Positions 39,370-48,996 of a stretch of DNA of 64,000 nucleotides are shown one piece after another; the first letter of the stretch is position 1, and every line of letters begins with the position of its first letter. A model generated the notes under the pieces. That model saw nothing but the letters and a program-made list of their open reading frames with translations. It was not told where the DNA came from and did not search any database. Made by a program: the position numbers and the translations under genes. The DNA comes from Myxococcota bacterium (GTDB lineage: Bacteria > Myxococcota_A > UBA796 > UBA9615 > JAKLKC01), in assembly GCA_023150875.1 (NCBI GenBank), contig JAKLKC010000020.1:1-64000 (forward strand). The letters are read 5' to 3'.

Positions 39370-39510
39370 CACCCAGGGCGGTTCGTGATGACTGCCAGCG
39401 GTCGTAGATGGCTCGCCGTCCTTGGCTCGCCCGCAGAGGCGCAGAGTGGCCCGTCCAGGGCCGCAGAGAACGCAGAGGAAAGAGCGGGGAGGCCCGGACG
39501 TTCGGGCGGC
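39370..39510 (-). repeat. 142-bp dispersed intergenic repeat, copy B
   Basis: The reverse complement matches 13560-13701 at about 84% by eye. It is inserted between cpaF and tadB of cluster 1; the equivalent gap in cluster 2 is only 39 bp and lacks it. Confidence 0.8.
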
Positions 39511-39546
39511 AAACGGATGTTCGATGATGGTTTGAGGGGAGGAGTG

Positions 39547-40542
39547 ATGGACGGGGGGATCGTCGGCCGGCTCCTGGCGGCGCCGCCCATGGCGCTGGTC
39601 CTGGGGCTGGTGGCACTGATGCTGTGGTCGCAGCTCGCCGCGTGGTGGTGGTCGGGCCGACGACGGCAGAGGCGGGAGGATCTGCGCCGGCGCCTGCGGC
39701 TGGAGGACGGGACGGGGCCCCTCCCCGGGCTGACGCTCCGGGAGGTGGCCTACGCCCGGGACCCCCGATGGAGCGCGGTCCTCTCCGCCCTCCCCGGCGC
39801 CCCGGCCCTCCACCGGCTGATCCAGCGCGCGGGCGCCGACCTCACCGTGGCCGGGTTGCTGACCCGCTCCGCCGTCGCCGGGGGCGTCGGCCTGGCGGGC
39901 GGGGTGGCGGTGACCCGCGACCCCGGCGTCGCCGTCCTCGCCGCTGTCGTCGCGGCTTGTGTCCCCGTGCTGTCCCTTTCCCGGCAGTCCCGGGTGCGGG
40001 TGGAGAAGCTCTGGCGCCAGCTCCCGGGCGCCCTGGACCTGATGACGCGCTCCCTGCGGGCGGGGCACGGGATCGGCGCCGCCCTCCAACTGGTGGGCCA
40101 GGAGTCCCCCCTCCCCGTCGCCGCGGAGTTTGCCCGGGCCGCCGAGCGCCACCGCCTCGGGGACGACCTGGGGGCCGCCCTGCGTTCCATGGCCGACCGG
40201 AACCGCGCGTGCCGCGACCTGCGCTTCTTCGCCATCGCCGTGGGGCTCCAGCGGGAGACCGGGGGCAACCTCGTGGAGATCCTCGAGAACCTCGCCCGCA
40301 CCGTTCGCTCCCGCTTCGTCCTCCAGGCCAAGGTCGAGGCCCTGACCGCCGAGGCGCGGCTGTCGACCCGGGTGGTGGGGGCGATGCCCTTCGCCACCTT
40401 CGCCGCCCTGGCGGTGCTCCGGCGGGAGTACGTCGCCACCGCCCTCCAGGACCCCATCGGCCGGGGGATGCTGGCGGGGGGCTTCGCATGGTTCGCCGTC
40501 GGACTGCTGCTGATGCAGCGGGCGATGCGGGTGGAGGTGTAG
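39547..40542 (+). CDS. tadB: TadB-like pilus inner-membrane platform protein, cluster 1
   Basis: The 331-residue protein has two N-terminal and two C-terminal transmembrane helices flanking a cytoplasmic type II secretion F domain ([37 protein letters not shown]). With TadC it forms the platform that couples the ATPase to the pilus. ATG 39547 follows GAGGGGAGGAG and matches the start of the paralogue; longer starts run into the dispersed repeat. Confidence 0.9.
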   Translation: MDGGIVGRLLAAPPMALVLGLVALMLWSQLAAWWWSGRRRQRREDLRRRLRLEDGTGPLPGLTLREVAYARDPRWSAVLSALPGAPALHRLIQRAGADLTVAGLLTRSAVAGGVGLAGGVAVTRDPGVAVLAAVVAACVPVLSLSRQSRVRVEKLWRQLPGALDLMTRSLRAGHGIGAALQLVGQESPLPVAAEFARAAERHRLGDDLGAALRSMADRNRACRDLRFFAIAVGLQRETGGNLVEILENLARTVRSRFVLQAKVEALTAEARLSTRVVGAMPFATFAALAVLRREYVATALQDPIGRGMLAGGFAWFAVGLLLMQRAMRVEV

Positions 40543-40543
40543 C

Positions 40544-41494
40544 ATGCCCTGGGAGACCCTGCCGGGGACCGCCGCCGGGGCGGCCGTCGCCAGCCTGCTG
40601 GTGGCCCTCGCCATCGCCTCGGTCTGGCTGGCCGTGGGCGCTTCCAACCAGGCCCGGGCCTCGTTGGAAGCGCGGGTGCGGCGCCTCCACGGCCCCGGGC
40701 GGACCGTCACGACGACGGCCCCCTCCTCCGGGGGCGCCTGGTTCTCCCGCCTCGGCGCCCGCGTGCGCCCCTGGCTGCCCGAGAAGGAGAGCGCCCTGCG
40801 GGACGAGCTGGCCCAGGCGGGGTTCCGGTCCCGCCACGCGGTGGAGGGCTTCGTGGTCGCCCAGGTCACCCTGGCCACGGGCCTGCCCGCCCTCTACCTG
40901 GCCGGCGCGCTCTGGTTCGAGCCCGACGGCACCCGCCTGGTCGGTTCCCTGCTGGCCCTGACCGCCCTGGGCTTCGCCCTGCCGGGGGCGGTGGCGTCCC
41001 GGCGCGCCCGGGCCCGGCGCGGAGAGATCCAGCGCTCCCTGCCCGAGGCCCTGGACCTGCTGGTCACCTGCGTCGAGGCGGGTCTGGGGCTCGACGCCGC
41101 GCTGCGCCGGGTGGCCGACGAGCTGTCGGACCACCGGGCCCCCCTGGGCTCCGAGCTGCGCCTGACCCACCTGGAGGTCGCCGCGGGGATCCCCCGGGCC
41201 GAGGCCCTCCACCGCCTCGCCCGCCGCACCGGGATCGACGACCTGCGCTCCCTGGTGGCGGTCCTGGTGCAGACGGAGCGCTTCGGCACCTCCGTCGCCC
41301 AGGCCCTCCGCACCCAGGCGGAGTCCATGCGGACCACCCGCCAGCTCCGGGCCGAGCAGGCGGCGGGGGAGAGCCCGGTCAAGCTCTCGGCGATCCTGGT
41401 GGTCTTCCTGCTGCCCTGCCTGGTGATGGTGGTGCTCTCCGGCGCGGCGGTGCGCGTGTACCACGCCCTCTTCCAGGGCGGACTGGGAGGTTGA
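40544..41494 (+). CDS. tadC: TadC-like pilus inner-membrane platform protein, cluster 1
   Basis: The 316-residue membrane protein has a T2SF domain in its C-terminal half (LPEALDLLVTCVEAGLGLDA, VLVQTERFGTSVAQALR) and terminal transmembrane helices. It lies one base after tadB. Partner of TadB in the platform. Confidence 0.9.
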   Translation: MPWETLPGTAAGAAVASLLVALAIASVWLAVGASNQARASLEARVRRLHGPGRTVTTTAPSSGGAWFSRLGARVRPWLPEKESALRDELAQAGFRSRHAVEGFVVAQVTLATGLPALYLAGALWFEPDGTRLVGSLLALTALGFALPGAVASRRARARRGEIQRSLPEALDLLVTCVEAGLGLDAALRRVADELSDHRAPLGSELRLTHLEVAAGIPRAEALHRLARRTGIDDLRSLVAVLVQTERFGTSVAQALRTQAESMRTTRQLRAEQAAGESPVKLSAILVVFLLPCLVMVVLSGAAVRVYHALFQGGLGG

Positions 41495-41497
41495 GTC

Positions 41498-42298
41498 GTG
41501 CGCCGCTCCCTCGCCCTGTTCCTCGCCGCCACCCTCGGCGCCGCCGCCCCGACCCCCGCCACGGGGGGTGGCCTGGACGCCCGGCCCGAGCTCGCCTACC
41601 ACCGCGTGAAGGTGCGGGTGGTGTCCACCCTCATCGCCCGGGGCCGGGCGGACCTGGCCCTCGAGGCCGCCAGCCAGCTCGCCCTGGACGCCCCCGAAGA
41701 CGCCGCCACCGCGGTGGCCCTCGGCCGGGCCCTGGAGGCTGGCGGCCTGCTGGAGGAGGCGGAGCGCGCCTTCCGCCGCGCCGCCCGCCTGGACCGGAGG
41801 GACCCGGTTTCCCGGGACCTGCTGGGGCGGGTGCTGCTCCGACTCGGGCGGACCGCCGAGGCGGTGAGCCAGATCCGCCGGGCCACGGAGCTGGCGCCCT
41901 TCCAACCCGCCGTGTGGAACGACCTGGGATTCGCCTGGATGGTGGCCGGGGAACCGGGGAGGGCGGTGGGCGCACTGGAGAGGGCCGTCGAGCTGGACCC
42001 CTCGGTCTCCCGGTCCCGGGTCAACCTCGGCTTCGCCCTGGCCGCCGCGGGCCGGGACGAGGAGGCGCTGGCCAGCTTCCGGGCCCTGCTGGGCCCCGCC
42101 GACGCCTATGCCGACCTGGGCCTCGCCCGGGAGCGCAGGGGGGACGCCCCAGGCGCCCGGGAGATGTACCGGGCCGCCCTCCGCCTCGATCCCCGCCACG
42201 GCCCCGCCCGGGAGGGGATCGCCCGGACCGAACCGTCACCCCCCACGGGCGCCTCGGGCGACGCCGTGGGACCGGAGCCGTCGCATGAGACACCGTGA
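41498..42298 (+). CDS. tadD: TPR protein, TadD-like, cluster 1
   Basis: The 266-residue protein has a signal peptide (ATLGAAAPTPA) and about five tetratricopeptide repeats (ALGRALEAGGLLEEAERAFR; LGFALAAAGRDEEALASFRA). By position it matches TadD, a periplasmic or lipoprotein TPR that assists the secretin. It starts at GTG 41498, three bases after the tadC stop, and overlaps the next gene by 14 bp. Confidence 0.82.
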   Translation: MRRSLALFLAATLGAAAPTPATGGGLDARPELAYHRVKVRVVSTLIARGRADLALEAASQLALDAPEDAATAVALGRALEAGGLLEEAERAFRRAARLDRRDPVSRDLLGRVLLRLGRTAEAVSQIRRATELAPFQPAVWNDLGFAWMVAGEPGRAVGALERAVELDPSVSRSRVNLGFALAAAGRDEEALASFRALLGPADAYADLGLARERRGDAPGAREMYRAALRLDPRHGPAREGIARTEPSPPTGASGDAVGPEPSHETP

Positions 42299-42593
42299 CA
42301 CCCCCGCCCGCCCGTCGGGCCCGGGGGGCCTCGCCGCCCTGACCCTGGCCCTGGCCTCGCTGGCGCTTACGCCGGCGTGCGTCCGGGAGCACCTCTCCCC
42401 CGGCTTCGGGGAGCAGACCCGGCGGGCCCTCTCCCAGCAGTCCGTCCCGCCCCGCGCCTCCGGGGACGACCTGCTGCTGGTGCTGGACGGAACCTCCGCG
42501 GCCCAGATCCACGAGAACTACCGGAAGTCCCTCGCCACCGCCGACACGTCCGAGGAGCTGGGCGCGGCTCCGGACTTCGGGGAGGGCAAGTGA
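42285..42593 (+). CDS. Small Tad-cluster lipoprotein, copy 1
   Basis: The 102-residue protein has a lipoprotein signal with lipobox LTPAC followed by VREHLSPGFGEQ. The only clear relative in the window is 53336-53632, sharing the pilotin-like block SAAQIHENYRKSL. Not a family I recognise. Its fixed place between the TPR gene and tadG in both clusters suggests a cluster-specific outer-membrane accessory, perhaps a secretin pilotin. Confidence 0.75.
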   Translation: MRHRDTPARPSGPGGLAALTLALASLALTPACVREHLSPGFGEQTRRALSQQSVPPRASGDDLLLVLDGTSAAQIHENYRKSLATADTSEELGAAPDFGEGK

Positions 42594-43735
42594 ACGGCGG
42601 GCCGAGGCGCCCGCGGAGGTCCACCCGCCCCGGGGTGATGGGGAGCGGCGCCCCCCCGGCCCTCGCCGGAGAGCGCGGGTCGGTGGCGGCGACCACGGCG
42701 GTCCTGATCGTCGTCCTGCTGGTCTTCGCCGCCCTCACCGTGGACGTGGGCCTCGCCACCCTCGCCCGGCGGCACCTCCAGAACGCCGGGGACGCCGCGG
42801 CCCTGGACGGGGCCGCGGAGCTGGACGGGACCCAGGCGGGCCTGGACCGCGCCCGGGCCCGGGCGGAGGCGGTGGCCGCCGCCCACGCCGCCCTCCGGGA
42901 CCCGGTGGTCCTCTCCCAAGGAGGGGGTGACGGCACCCCCGACGTGCAGGTGGGGACCTGGGACTTCGCCGCCGCCACCTTCACCGAGTCCGGCGACCCG
43001 GCCGCGGTCAACGCGGTGCGGGTGCAGGCGCGCCGGTACTCCGCCCGGGGCGAGGGGATCGCCACCACCTTCGGCCAGCTCGCCGGGGTGGCGGCGATGG
43101 ACGTCGGCTCCGACGCGATCGCCGTGGGCGGCGGCGCGGGCGAGGTGGAGTGCGCCTCCCCGGTGGCCGTCCCCCGTTGCTCCATGGACCTGAACCCGAG
43201 CTGGTGCGTCGATCCCGTGCCGCTGAGCTTCAACCCCTCCACCACCAACACCGCGGGCTTCGGGGTGTTCGCGGGCACCGCCTCCACCCCCAACATCGCC
43301 GCCCAGCTCCAGACGTGCTCCGACTACCGCGTCGGCGACACCCTCTGCCTCGGCAACGGCGCCAACCTCGCCTCCCCCCAGATCTACCAGCCGATGGTGG
43401 ACTCCATCGTCGCCGGCGAGCCCTGGGACGACGCCACCCGCCCCCTTCCCGCCCAGGACCCCGCCTCCGAGGTCCCCTCCGGGGACTACGGGAAGGTGTG
43501 GCGCACCTGGATCCCCGTCTTCGACGACGGGGGGAGCTTCTGCAGCCCTCCGGACAACTACAACCAGTGCGGGTGGAAGGTGGACAGCTTCGTCCCCTTC
43601 GCGATGTACGACGTGTTGGCCCACGGCAGCACCAAGACCGTGCTGGGCTTCTTCGACTGCGACGCGACCCCCGGCCTGGCCTACGCCGGCGGGACCGTCT
43701 TCGACACCGAGGCCCGCCCCCGCCTGGTCCGCTGA
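42590..43735 (+). CDS. tadG: TadG-like pilus assembly protein, cluster 1
   Basis: The 381-residue protein from GTG 42590 (overlapping the lipoprotein stop) has a TadE/G-type N-terminal segment (ERGSVAATTAVLIVVLLVF) and the block LARRHLQNAGDAAALDGA typical of the Tad_N domain. The long Cys-rich outer domain (about 180-381) is shared with 53636-54733, including LSFNPSTTNTAGFGVF and DYGKVWRTWIPVFD. No von Willebrand domain is seen. Likely anchored in the inner membrane and facing the periplasm, or a pilus-tip component. ATG 42638 is an alternative start. Confidence 0.82.
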   Translation: MNGGPRRPRRSTRPGVMGSGAPPALAGERGSVAATTAVLIVVLLVFAALTVDVGLATLARRHLQNAGDAAALDGAAELDGTQAGLDRARARAEAVAAAHAALRDPVVLSQGGGDGTPDVQVGTWDFAAATFTESGDPAAVNAVRVQARRYSARGEGIATTFGQLAGVAAMDVGSDAIAVGGGAGEVECASPVAVPRCSMDLNPSWCVDPVPLSFNPSTTNTAGFGVFAGTASTPNIAAQLQTCSDYRVGDTLCLGNGANLASPQIYQPMVDSIVAGEPWDDATRPLPAQDPASEVPSGDYGKVWRTWIPVFDDGGSFCSPPDNYNQCGWKVDSFVPFAMYDVLAHGSTKTVLGFFDCDATPGLAYAGGTVFDTEARPRLVR

Positions 43736-44493
43736 TCCGCCGCGCCCCCCTCGCCGCCGGGGCCCTCGACCTCGAGCCCACCGCGAGTCCGTCCGATGGG
43801 ATGAGGGAGCGACTCCTCCCCGAGCCCTCGGCGTCCCCGGGGGGGGCGGACCGGGGCACTTCGGTGCGCTGCCCCCACGGATGATGCTTCTATGGCGTGA
43901 GAAGACCCCCAGGAGTCATCCAGGACCGGATTCCGCCGATTCGACCTGGATTCCCTCGTTCTTCGGGCTATAAGAGGCGGTTTTTTCACCGCTTGGCGTG
44001 CGGCGTTCCCCTGTGGGGCGACGGAGGCGGAGACCTCGGATCCCCGCCGAGGGGCGGACGGCGCGGTCCCCGCCCCCATCCAGGCGGTCCGGCCCCCCCC
44101 CGGGAGCGCCGCCCCCACCCGCCCGCACCCTTCGCGCTCGCCGCAATAGATGTAACGCCACGCGCGCGAGCGCACGTTCCTCGCAAGAGATCCTTGACGT
44201 GTCTCCGCCCCGCGGGTCACGGGAATCTCGATCTGGACGTGAAGATTCCGTAGCGGACCCATCCGGGGCATGCTACACATTTCTTCACGGGGAGCTTTCG
44301 CCAGAACACGACGGCGGACACGCTCGGGAGACCCATCCCGAGGACGAACGGCACAGGTGCGCCCGCGCCGGCCGATACACTTTCCGGCCCAGGAGGGGAC
44401 CGGCATCACTGGCGACGAGGGGGTATTGGACCGCCCCCCACCCGCCACACCGCGCCACGCCCGAGGCGTGCATCCGCGGGAGGAGTCCGTCCC
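43736..44493. other. Long intergenic region between the two Tad clusters
   Basis: No gene is supported in these 758 bp. Composition is less GC-rich than the rest, for example the tract around 43965-43990 (GGCTATAAGAGGCGGTTTTT) and 44225-44285. TGCTACACA at 44271 resembles an extended -10 but has no good -35. It most likely holds the promoter and leader of cluster 2. Confidence 0.5.
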
Positions 44494-44655
44494 ATGCGCT
44501 CGATCCAGAAGCTCGTCCGTGAGGAGAAGGGGGCCGTCAGCACCGAGTACACCGTGCTCCTCGCCCTGGTGGCCCTCGCCCTGATCGTGGTGGCCGGCGA
44601 CCTCGCCACCAAGATCGAGTCGGTGTTCGCGAGCGTCATCGCCGGCCTGCCGTGA
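44494..44655 (+). CDS. flp: Flp/Fap-type major pilin, cluster 2
   Basis: The 53-residue prepilin is nearly identical to the cluster-1 pilin: KG/AVSTEYTVLLALVALAL with cleavage after Gly13. Differences concentrate in the leader and the last 15 residues (ATKIESVFASVIAGLP). Start ATG 44494 follows GGAGGAG. A long hairpin follows the gene. Confidence 0.92.
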   Translation: MRSIQKLVREEKGAVSTEYTVLLALVALALIVVAGDLATKIESVFASVIAGLP

Positions 44656-44698
44656 ACGTGGCGGATCGGACCCCCTGGGTGTAGGCGGAGGTCCGAAC

Positions 44699-44751
44699 GG
44701 GTCCAACTCCGCCCCGGTTCTCCGATAAGGGGGAACCGGGGCGGCGGACCC
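44699..44751 (+). promoter_or_regulatory. Strong hairpin after flp, cluster 2
   Basis: CCGCCCCGGTTC (44709-44720) pairs perfectly with GAACCGGGGCGG (44733-44744), with outer arms GGGTCC / GGACCC (44699-44704, 44746-44751). No T-run follows. Equivalent in position, not in sequence, to 33705-33737. Confidence 0.7.
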
Positions 44752-44766
44752 TCCGGGGAGCGAGCG

Positions 44767-45183
44767 GTGCGGAAGGTGATCCGACGAGCGGAGTGCCGGG
44801 GGAGCGTGGCGGTCGAGTTCGCGATCGTGCTCCCGGTCTTCGTGTCGCTCCTGCTGGGGGTGACGGAGTACGGGTGGCTCTTCTACACCGAGGTCATCGT
44901 CGCCAACGCCGCCAGGGAGGGGGCCCGGGTCGGGGTGACCCTGGCCCCCGGCGACGCCGTGGACGGACCCACCGCGGCCCAGGAGCGGGCGGCCGCCTAC
45001 CTGGCGGCGTCGGGCCTCTCCTGCACGGGGGGCTGCGCCGTCGCCGCCTCGGACGCCGGCACGGCGCCGGCCCGGATGCTGGACGTCGAGGTCACCTACC
45101 CCTACCAGCCCCTCATCGGCTTCGTGCCGACACCGGCCGACGTGGTGGCGCGGTCGTCCATGCGCTACGAGGTGCAGTTCTGA
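44767..45183 (+). CDS. tadE: TadE-like pseudopilin, cluster 2
   Basis: The 138-residue protein from GTG 44767 has a prepilin-like site (RG/SVAVEF) and one hydrophobic helix, NAAREGARVGV, a Cys pair (CTGGC) and the C-terminal SSMRYEVQF. It parallels the cluster-1 gene throughout. Confidence 0.88.
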   Translation: MRKVIRRAECRGSVAVEFAIVLPVFVSLLLGVTEYGWLFYTEVIVANAAREGARVGVTLAPGDAVDGPTAAQERAAAYLAASGLSCTGGCAVAASDAGTAPARMLDVEVTYPYQPLIGFVPTPADVVARSSMRYEVQF

Positions 45184-45237
45184 CTCGGGTCTCGCCAGAC
45201 CGGAGTCTGCCCGCGCCTCGGGAGGAGTGACAGGTCG

Positions 45238-46137
45238 ATGTCCCGTCCCACAGATCGCTCCAGGGGCCGCTCCCTCGTCTTCTCGGCCGTCGCGGTCCTC
45301 GCGGCGGCGCTGGGGGCCCCGCTCCTCTTGTCCTCCCTGAAGCAGGCGTCCCGCCAGGAGGTGGGCACCCGCCCCGTGGTGGTGGCCGCCGAGGACCTCC
45401 ACCCCGCCCAGGTGCTGGAGCCCACCGACCTGAAGGTGGAGACCTGGCCCGAGGACATGGTCCCCGAGGACGCCGCTTCGGAGGTGGCGCCGCTGGTGGG
45501 CCGGACCGTCCGGCAGGACCTGCTCACCGGCGAGCCGGTGCGGGAGTACCGCCTGGCGGACGCCGAGAGGGGCCGCGGCCTTCACGCCCTCATCGAGCCG
45601 GGACACCGGGCGATGGCGCTCCGGGTGGACGAGCAGGTGGGGGTCAGCGGGTTCATCCTCCCCAACAACATCGTCGACGTGATCGTGGCCATGCGCCCCC
45701 GCACCGGCGGCGGGGAGTGGCGGGCCCGGACCGTCCTCCAGAAGGCCCGGGTGCTGGCGGTGGGCGCCGAGACCGAGACCCGGGGCAACAAGGCGGTGAG
45801 CGTCGGGACCGTCACCCTGATGGTGACCCCCGAGGAGCAGGAGCAGCTCACCATGGCCATCGCCGAGGGGAAGGTGTCGTTGTCGCTGCGGAACGACGTG
45901 GACCTCGCCCTCGCCGACACCCCCGGGGTCTCGGTCCGGGACGTGGTGGGGGGCGGCGAGGCCGCTCCCGCCCGCGCCACCCGCTCCCAGGGCTCGCGCC
46001 GGGCCGTCGCGTCCCGGGCGCCCGCCGCCCCCGCCGAGCCGCCCCCCGCCGCCGCGCCCACCCACGACGTCGAGGTCTACCGGGGCGGCAACGCCGAGAC
46101 CCGCTCCTTCACCGCGCCCAACGGGGATGGTTCATGA
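45238..46137 (+). CDS. cpaB: Flp pilus assembly protein CpaB/RcpC, cluster 2
   Basis: The 299-residue protein has an N-terminal anchor, SAF domain (VVVAAEDLHPAQVLEPTDLK) and CpaB core (GHRAMALRVDEQVGVSGFIL). The block ETETRGNKAVSVGTVTLMVT is nearly identical to copy 1. An Ala/Pro-rich linker precedes the C terminus. It overlaps cpaC as ATGA. Confidence 0.9.
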   Translation: MSRPTDRSRGRSLVFSAVAVLAAALGAPLLLSSLKQASRQEVGTRPVVVAAEDLHPAQVLEPTDLKVETWPEDMVPEDAASEVAPLVGRTVRQDLLTGEPVREYRLADAERGRGLHALIEPGHRAMALRVDEQVGVSGFILPNNIVDVIVAMRPRTGGGEWRARTVLQKARVLAVGAETETRGNKAVSVGTVTLMVTPEEQEQLTMAIAEGKVSLSLRNDVDLALADTPGVSVRDVVGGGEAAPARATRSQGSRRAVASRAPAAPAEPPPAAAPTHDVEVYRGGNAETRSFTAPNGDGS

Positions 46138-47666
46138 CGAATCGTGGTCCTTCGCTCCCGAGGCGGCTCCCCACCCTCGCCGGGGTGCTCGCGCTGTCGT
46201 CGGCTCTGCTGGCCGCCGGTCCCGAGGGCACCCCCGGCGACGCCGCGGCCCAGCCCCCCGATCCGCCGGCCCGCGTCCACGCCGCCTCCGGCCCCCTGGA
46301 CATCCGGGAGGCCGGCGCACCCAACAAGGCCATCCACCTCGAGGTGGGCAAGAGCCGGGCCTACAACCTGACCCGCCCGGTGATACGGGTGTCGCTGACG
46401 GACCCCCAGGTGGCCGACGTGGCGGTGCTCAGCCCCAGCGAGGTGCTGGTCTCGGGCAAGAAGACCGGCGCCACCAGCCTGTACCTGTGGGCCGACCAGG
46501 CGCGGCCCGTGGTGGTGGACGTGCTGGTCAACCGCGACCTGGGCTCCCTCCGGGCCCGGGTGGCGGAGATCCCCGGGGCCGGCGACGTGCGCCTGTCGGC
46601 GGTGGGGGAGAGGGTGGTGGCCTCGGGAGGGGTGCCGGACCTCCAGACCATGGACGCCGTCGCCTCGGTGGTGCGCCTCTTCGACGACGAGTTCTCCAAC
46701 CTCCTGTCGATCCACGGCGACAACCAGGTGCAGCTCGAGGTGCGGTTCGCCGAGGTCTCCCGCACCGCCGTCCGCCAGTCGGGCCTCAACGCCATGTGGG
46801 ACGGGGGGGACTTCTTCGTCGCCCAGACCGCCCCCGGCTCCACCCAGGGGGGCGGCACGATCTTCCCCTCGGCGGGCGGGCTCACCTCCCGGGCGGGGGC
46901 GGCGGGGATCGACGCCCTGTCCATGCCCTCCCCCATCGGCGCCGAGACCTTCAACCTGTTCTTCACCGCCGCGGGGATCGGGCTGAACGCGGTGCTGGCG
47001 ATGCTGGAGCAGGAGGGGCTCTCCAAGACCCTGGCCCAGCCCACCCTGGTGGCGATGTCGGGGCAGGAGGCCAGCTTCCTCGCGGGCGGCGAGTTCCCCA
47101 TCCCCGCCGCCCAGACCGACCGCACCGTCACCATCGTGTTCAAGGAGTTCGGGGTCAAGCTCCAGTTCCTCCCCACGGTGCTGGGCGCGTCCACCATCGA
47201 CCTGAAGGTGATGGTGGAGGTCTCGGACCTGGACTACGGCAACGAGATCCAGCTCCAGGGGGTGCGGATCCCCGGGATCGTCGCCCGGCGGGGCGAGACC
47301 CACCTGCGGGTGAACGCCGGGGAGTCCTTCGCCATCGCCGGCCTCCTCTCCGACATCGTGCGCTCCCGGGTGGACGAGGTGCCCGGGCTCGGGCGGATCC
47401 CCTTGCTGGGCGCCCTCTTCCGGTCCACCTCGTTCAAGCGGTCGGAGTCGGAGCTGGTGGTCACCGTCACCCCCCGCCTGGTGCGGCCGGTGCCCGAGGG
47501 GGAGATGCCGCCCCTCCCCGGCGAGGGGGTCCTGAACGACCCCAACGACATCGAGCTCTTCTTCCTGGGCCTCGACCGGTCCCTGGCGGGGCCGGGGGGA
47601 CGGAACAGCGCCGTCGCCCCCACCGGCGCGGGGACGGTGGCGGGCGAGGTGGGTTACGCGCGCTGA
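46134..47666 (+). CDS. cpaC: Flp pilus secretin CpaC/RcpA, cluster 2
   Basis: The 510-residue protein has a signal peptide, the pilus-secretin N domain ([20 protein letters not shown]) and the secretin barrel ([36 protein letters not shown]). Most of the barrel is identical to copy 1, while the first 60 residues differ, as expected for two separately assembled pores. Confidence 0.92.
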   Translation: MTNRGPSLPRRLPTLAGVLALSSALLAAGPEGTPGDAAAQPPDPPARVHAASGPLDIREAGAPNKAIHLEVGKSRAYNLTRPVIRVSLTDPQVADVAVLSPSEVLVSGKKTGATSLYLWADQARPVVVDVLVNRDLGSLRARVAEIPGAGDVRLSAVGERVVASGGVPDLQTMDAVASVVRLFDDEFSNLLSIHGDNQVQLEVRFAEVSRTAVRQSGLNAMWDGGDFFVAQTAPGSTQGGGTIFPSAGGLTSRAGAAGIDALSMPSPIGAETFNLFFTAAGIGLNAVLAMLEQEGLSKTLAQPTLVAMSGQEASFLAGGEFPIPAAQTDRTVTIVFKEFGVKLQFLPTVLGASTIDLKVMVEVSDLDYGNEIQLQGVRIPGIVARRGETHLRVNAGESFAIAGLLSDIVRSRVDEVPGLGRIPLLGALFRSTSFKRSESELVVTVTPRLVRPVPEGEMPPLPGEGVLNDPNDIELFFLGLDRSLAGPGGRNSAVAPTGAGTVAGEVGYAR

Positions 47667-47714
47667 GGGTGGCGGCCCGCGGCGGGCCGGGCGGCAACAC
47701 GGGAGAACGCGGAC

Positions 47715-48929
47715 GTGCACAGCTCGAAGCCCAACGGAGTGAACGGGAGCGACGGGAGGGGGCTCCGCCTCGCCCTGGTGGGGCTCCCGGACAACGTCGT
47801 CGACGACGTCCGCACGGCGTCCCCGCCGGGGTGGATCGAGGTGGCCTCCGAGGCGTCCCCCCGGGGGGTCGCGGCCCGCCTCGCCCCCCATGGCCCCGAC
47901 GCGGTGCTGATGCACGCCGGGCCCGGGACCGACCACGTCTGGACGGAGCTGCCCGAGCTGCGCCGCCTCGTCCCCGGCTGTCGCATCCTGCTGCTCAGCG
48001 AGGTGAAGGACCCCGACCAGATCCTGCGGGCGATGCGGGAGGGGGCGTCGGAGTACATCGTCCTGCCCGAGGACCTGGGCGAGCTGGCCCGGTGTCTCGC
48101 CGACCTCGCCTCCACCCGGGGAGCCTCGGGCGGCGGGAGCCACCCCGTCATCGCCGTGGTGGGGGCCAGCGGCGGGGTGGGGACGACGACGTTCGCGGTC
48201 CACCTGGCGGGCGAGATGAACGCCCGCCGGCCCTCCCACGTCGCCCTGGTGGACGTGAACCCCGTCGCCCCCGACGTGGGTGTCGTCCTGGACGTGGAGC
48301 TGCCGTTCAGCCTCCTGGACGTCATGCGGAACGTGCATCGCCTGGACGACACGCTCCTCCACGGCGTCGTCAACCGGCACCCCACCGGCCTCGCCGTGGT
48401 GGCCCTTCCCGAGGACGAGGAGGCCCGGGCGGAGATCGCCCGCCTGGGCACCGGGGCGCCGCTGCGGGCTCTGGAAGTGCTGCGCCGGAGCTTCGAGGCG
48501 GTGGTCCTGGACTGCGGCTCGGTGCCCGATCCCTACACCGCTCCCCTGGCGGCCTCGGCGGACCGGGTGCTGCTGGTGGTCCACGCCTCGATGGTCTCCC
48601 TCAAGAACGCCCTGCGGCGGTTGGAGTGGCTCAAGTCCAGCGGCGTGCGGGGGGAGGCGATCTCCGTGGTGGTGAACCGCCACGGGGGCCGATCGGCCCG
48701 GCTGAAGGACGGAGACATCGAGGAGAGCCTGGGCTGCGCCATCGTCGCCACCCTCCCCTCGGACTCCGCCGTCGGGACCGCCCTGGACGACGGCCGGCTC
48801 CTGGCGGCGGAGAAGTCCCTCACGCCCCTGCGGCGCGAGCTGGCCCGCCTCTCCGAGCCCTGGCTCGCCCCACCCGCCCGGGCGCCCCGCAAGCTGGGGA
48901 TCGGCCTGTTCGCGAGGCTCTTCGCATGA
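47715..48929 (+). CDS. cpaE: CpaE/TadZ-like pilus localisation ATPase, cluster 2
   Basis: The 404-residue protein from GTG 47715 has a receiver-like N domain and a MinD-type domain. The deviant Walker A is [12 protein letters not shown], lacking the signature Lys, replaced by Ser here and Arg in copy 1. [14 protein letters not shown] and [17 protein letters not shown] are shared with copy 1. Confidence 0.87.
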   Translation: MHSSKPNGVNGSDGRGLRLALVGLPDNVVDDVRTASPPGWIEVASEASPRGVAARLAPHGPDAVLMHAGPGTDHVWTELPELRRLVPGCRILLLSEVKDPDQILRAMREGASEYIVLPEDLGELARCLADLASTRGASGGGSHPVIAVVGASGGVGTTTFAVHLAGEMNARRPSHVALVDVNPVAPDVGVVLDVELPFSLLDVMRNVHRLDDTLLHGVVNRHPTGLAVVALPEDEEARAEIARLGTGAPLRALEVLRRSFEAVVLDCGSVPDPYTAPLAASADRVLLVVHASMVSLKNALRRLEWLKSSGVRGEAISVVVNRHGGRSARLKDGDIEESLGCAIVATLPSDSAVGTALDDGRLLAAEKSLTPLRRELARLSEPWLAPPARAPRKLGIGLFARLFA

Positions 48930-48996
48930 GACGAGAAACCGGAGTCCGCCCGCCGAGCCCCCGGGAGCCCGCACCGGCGGCGGCGAGGGAGGGAGC

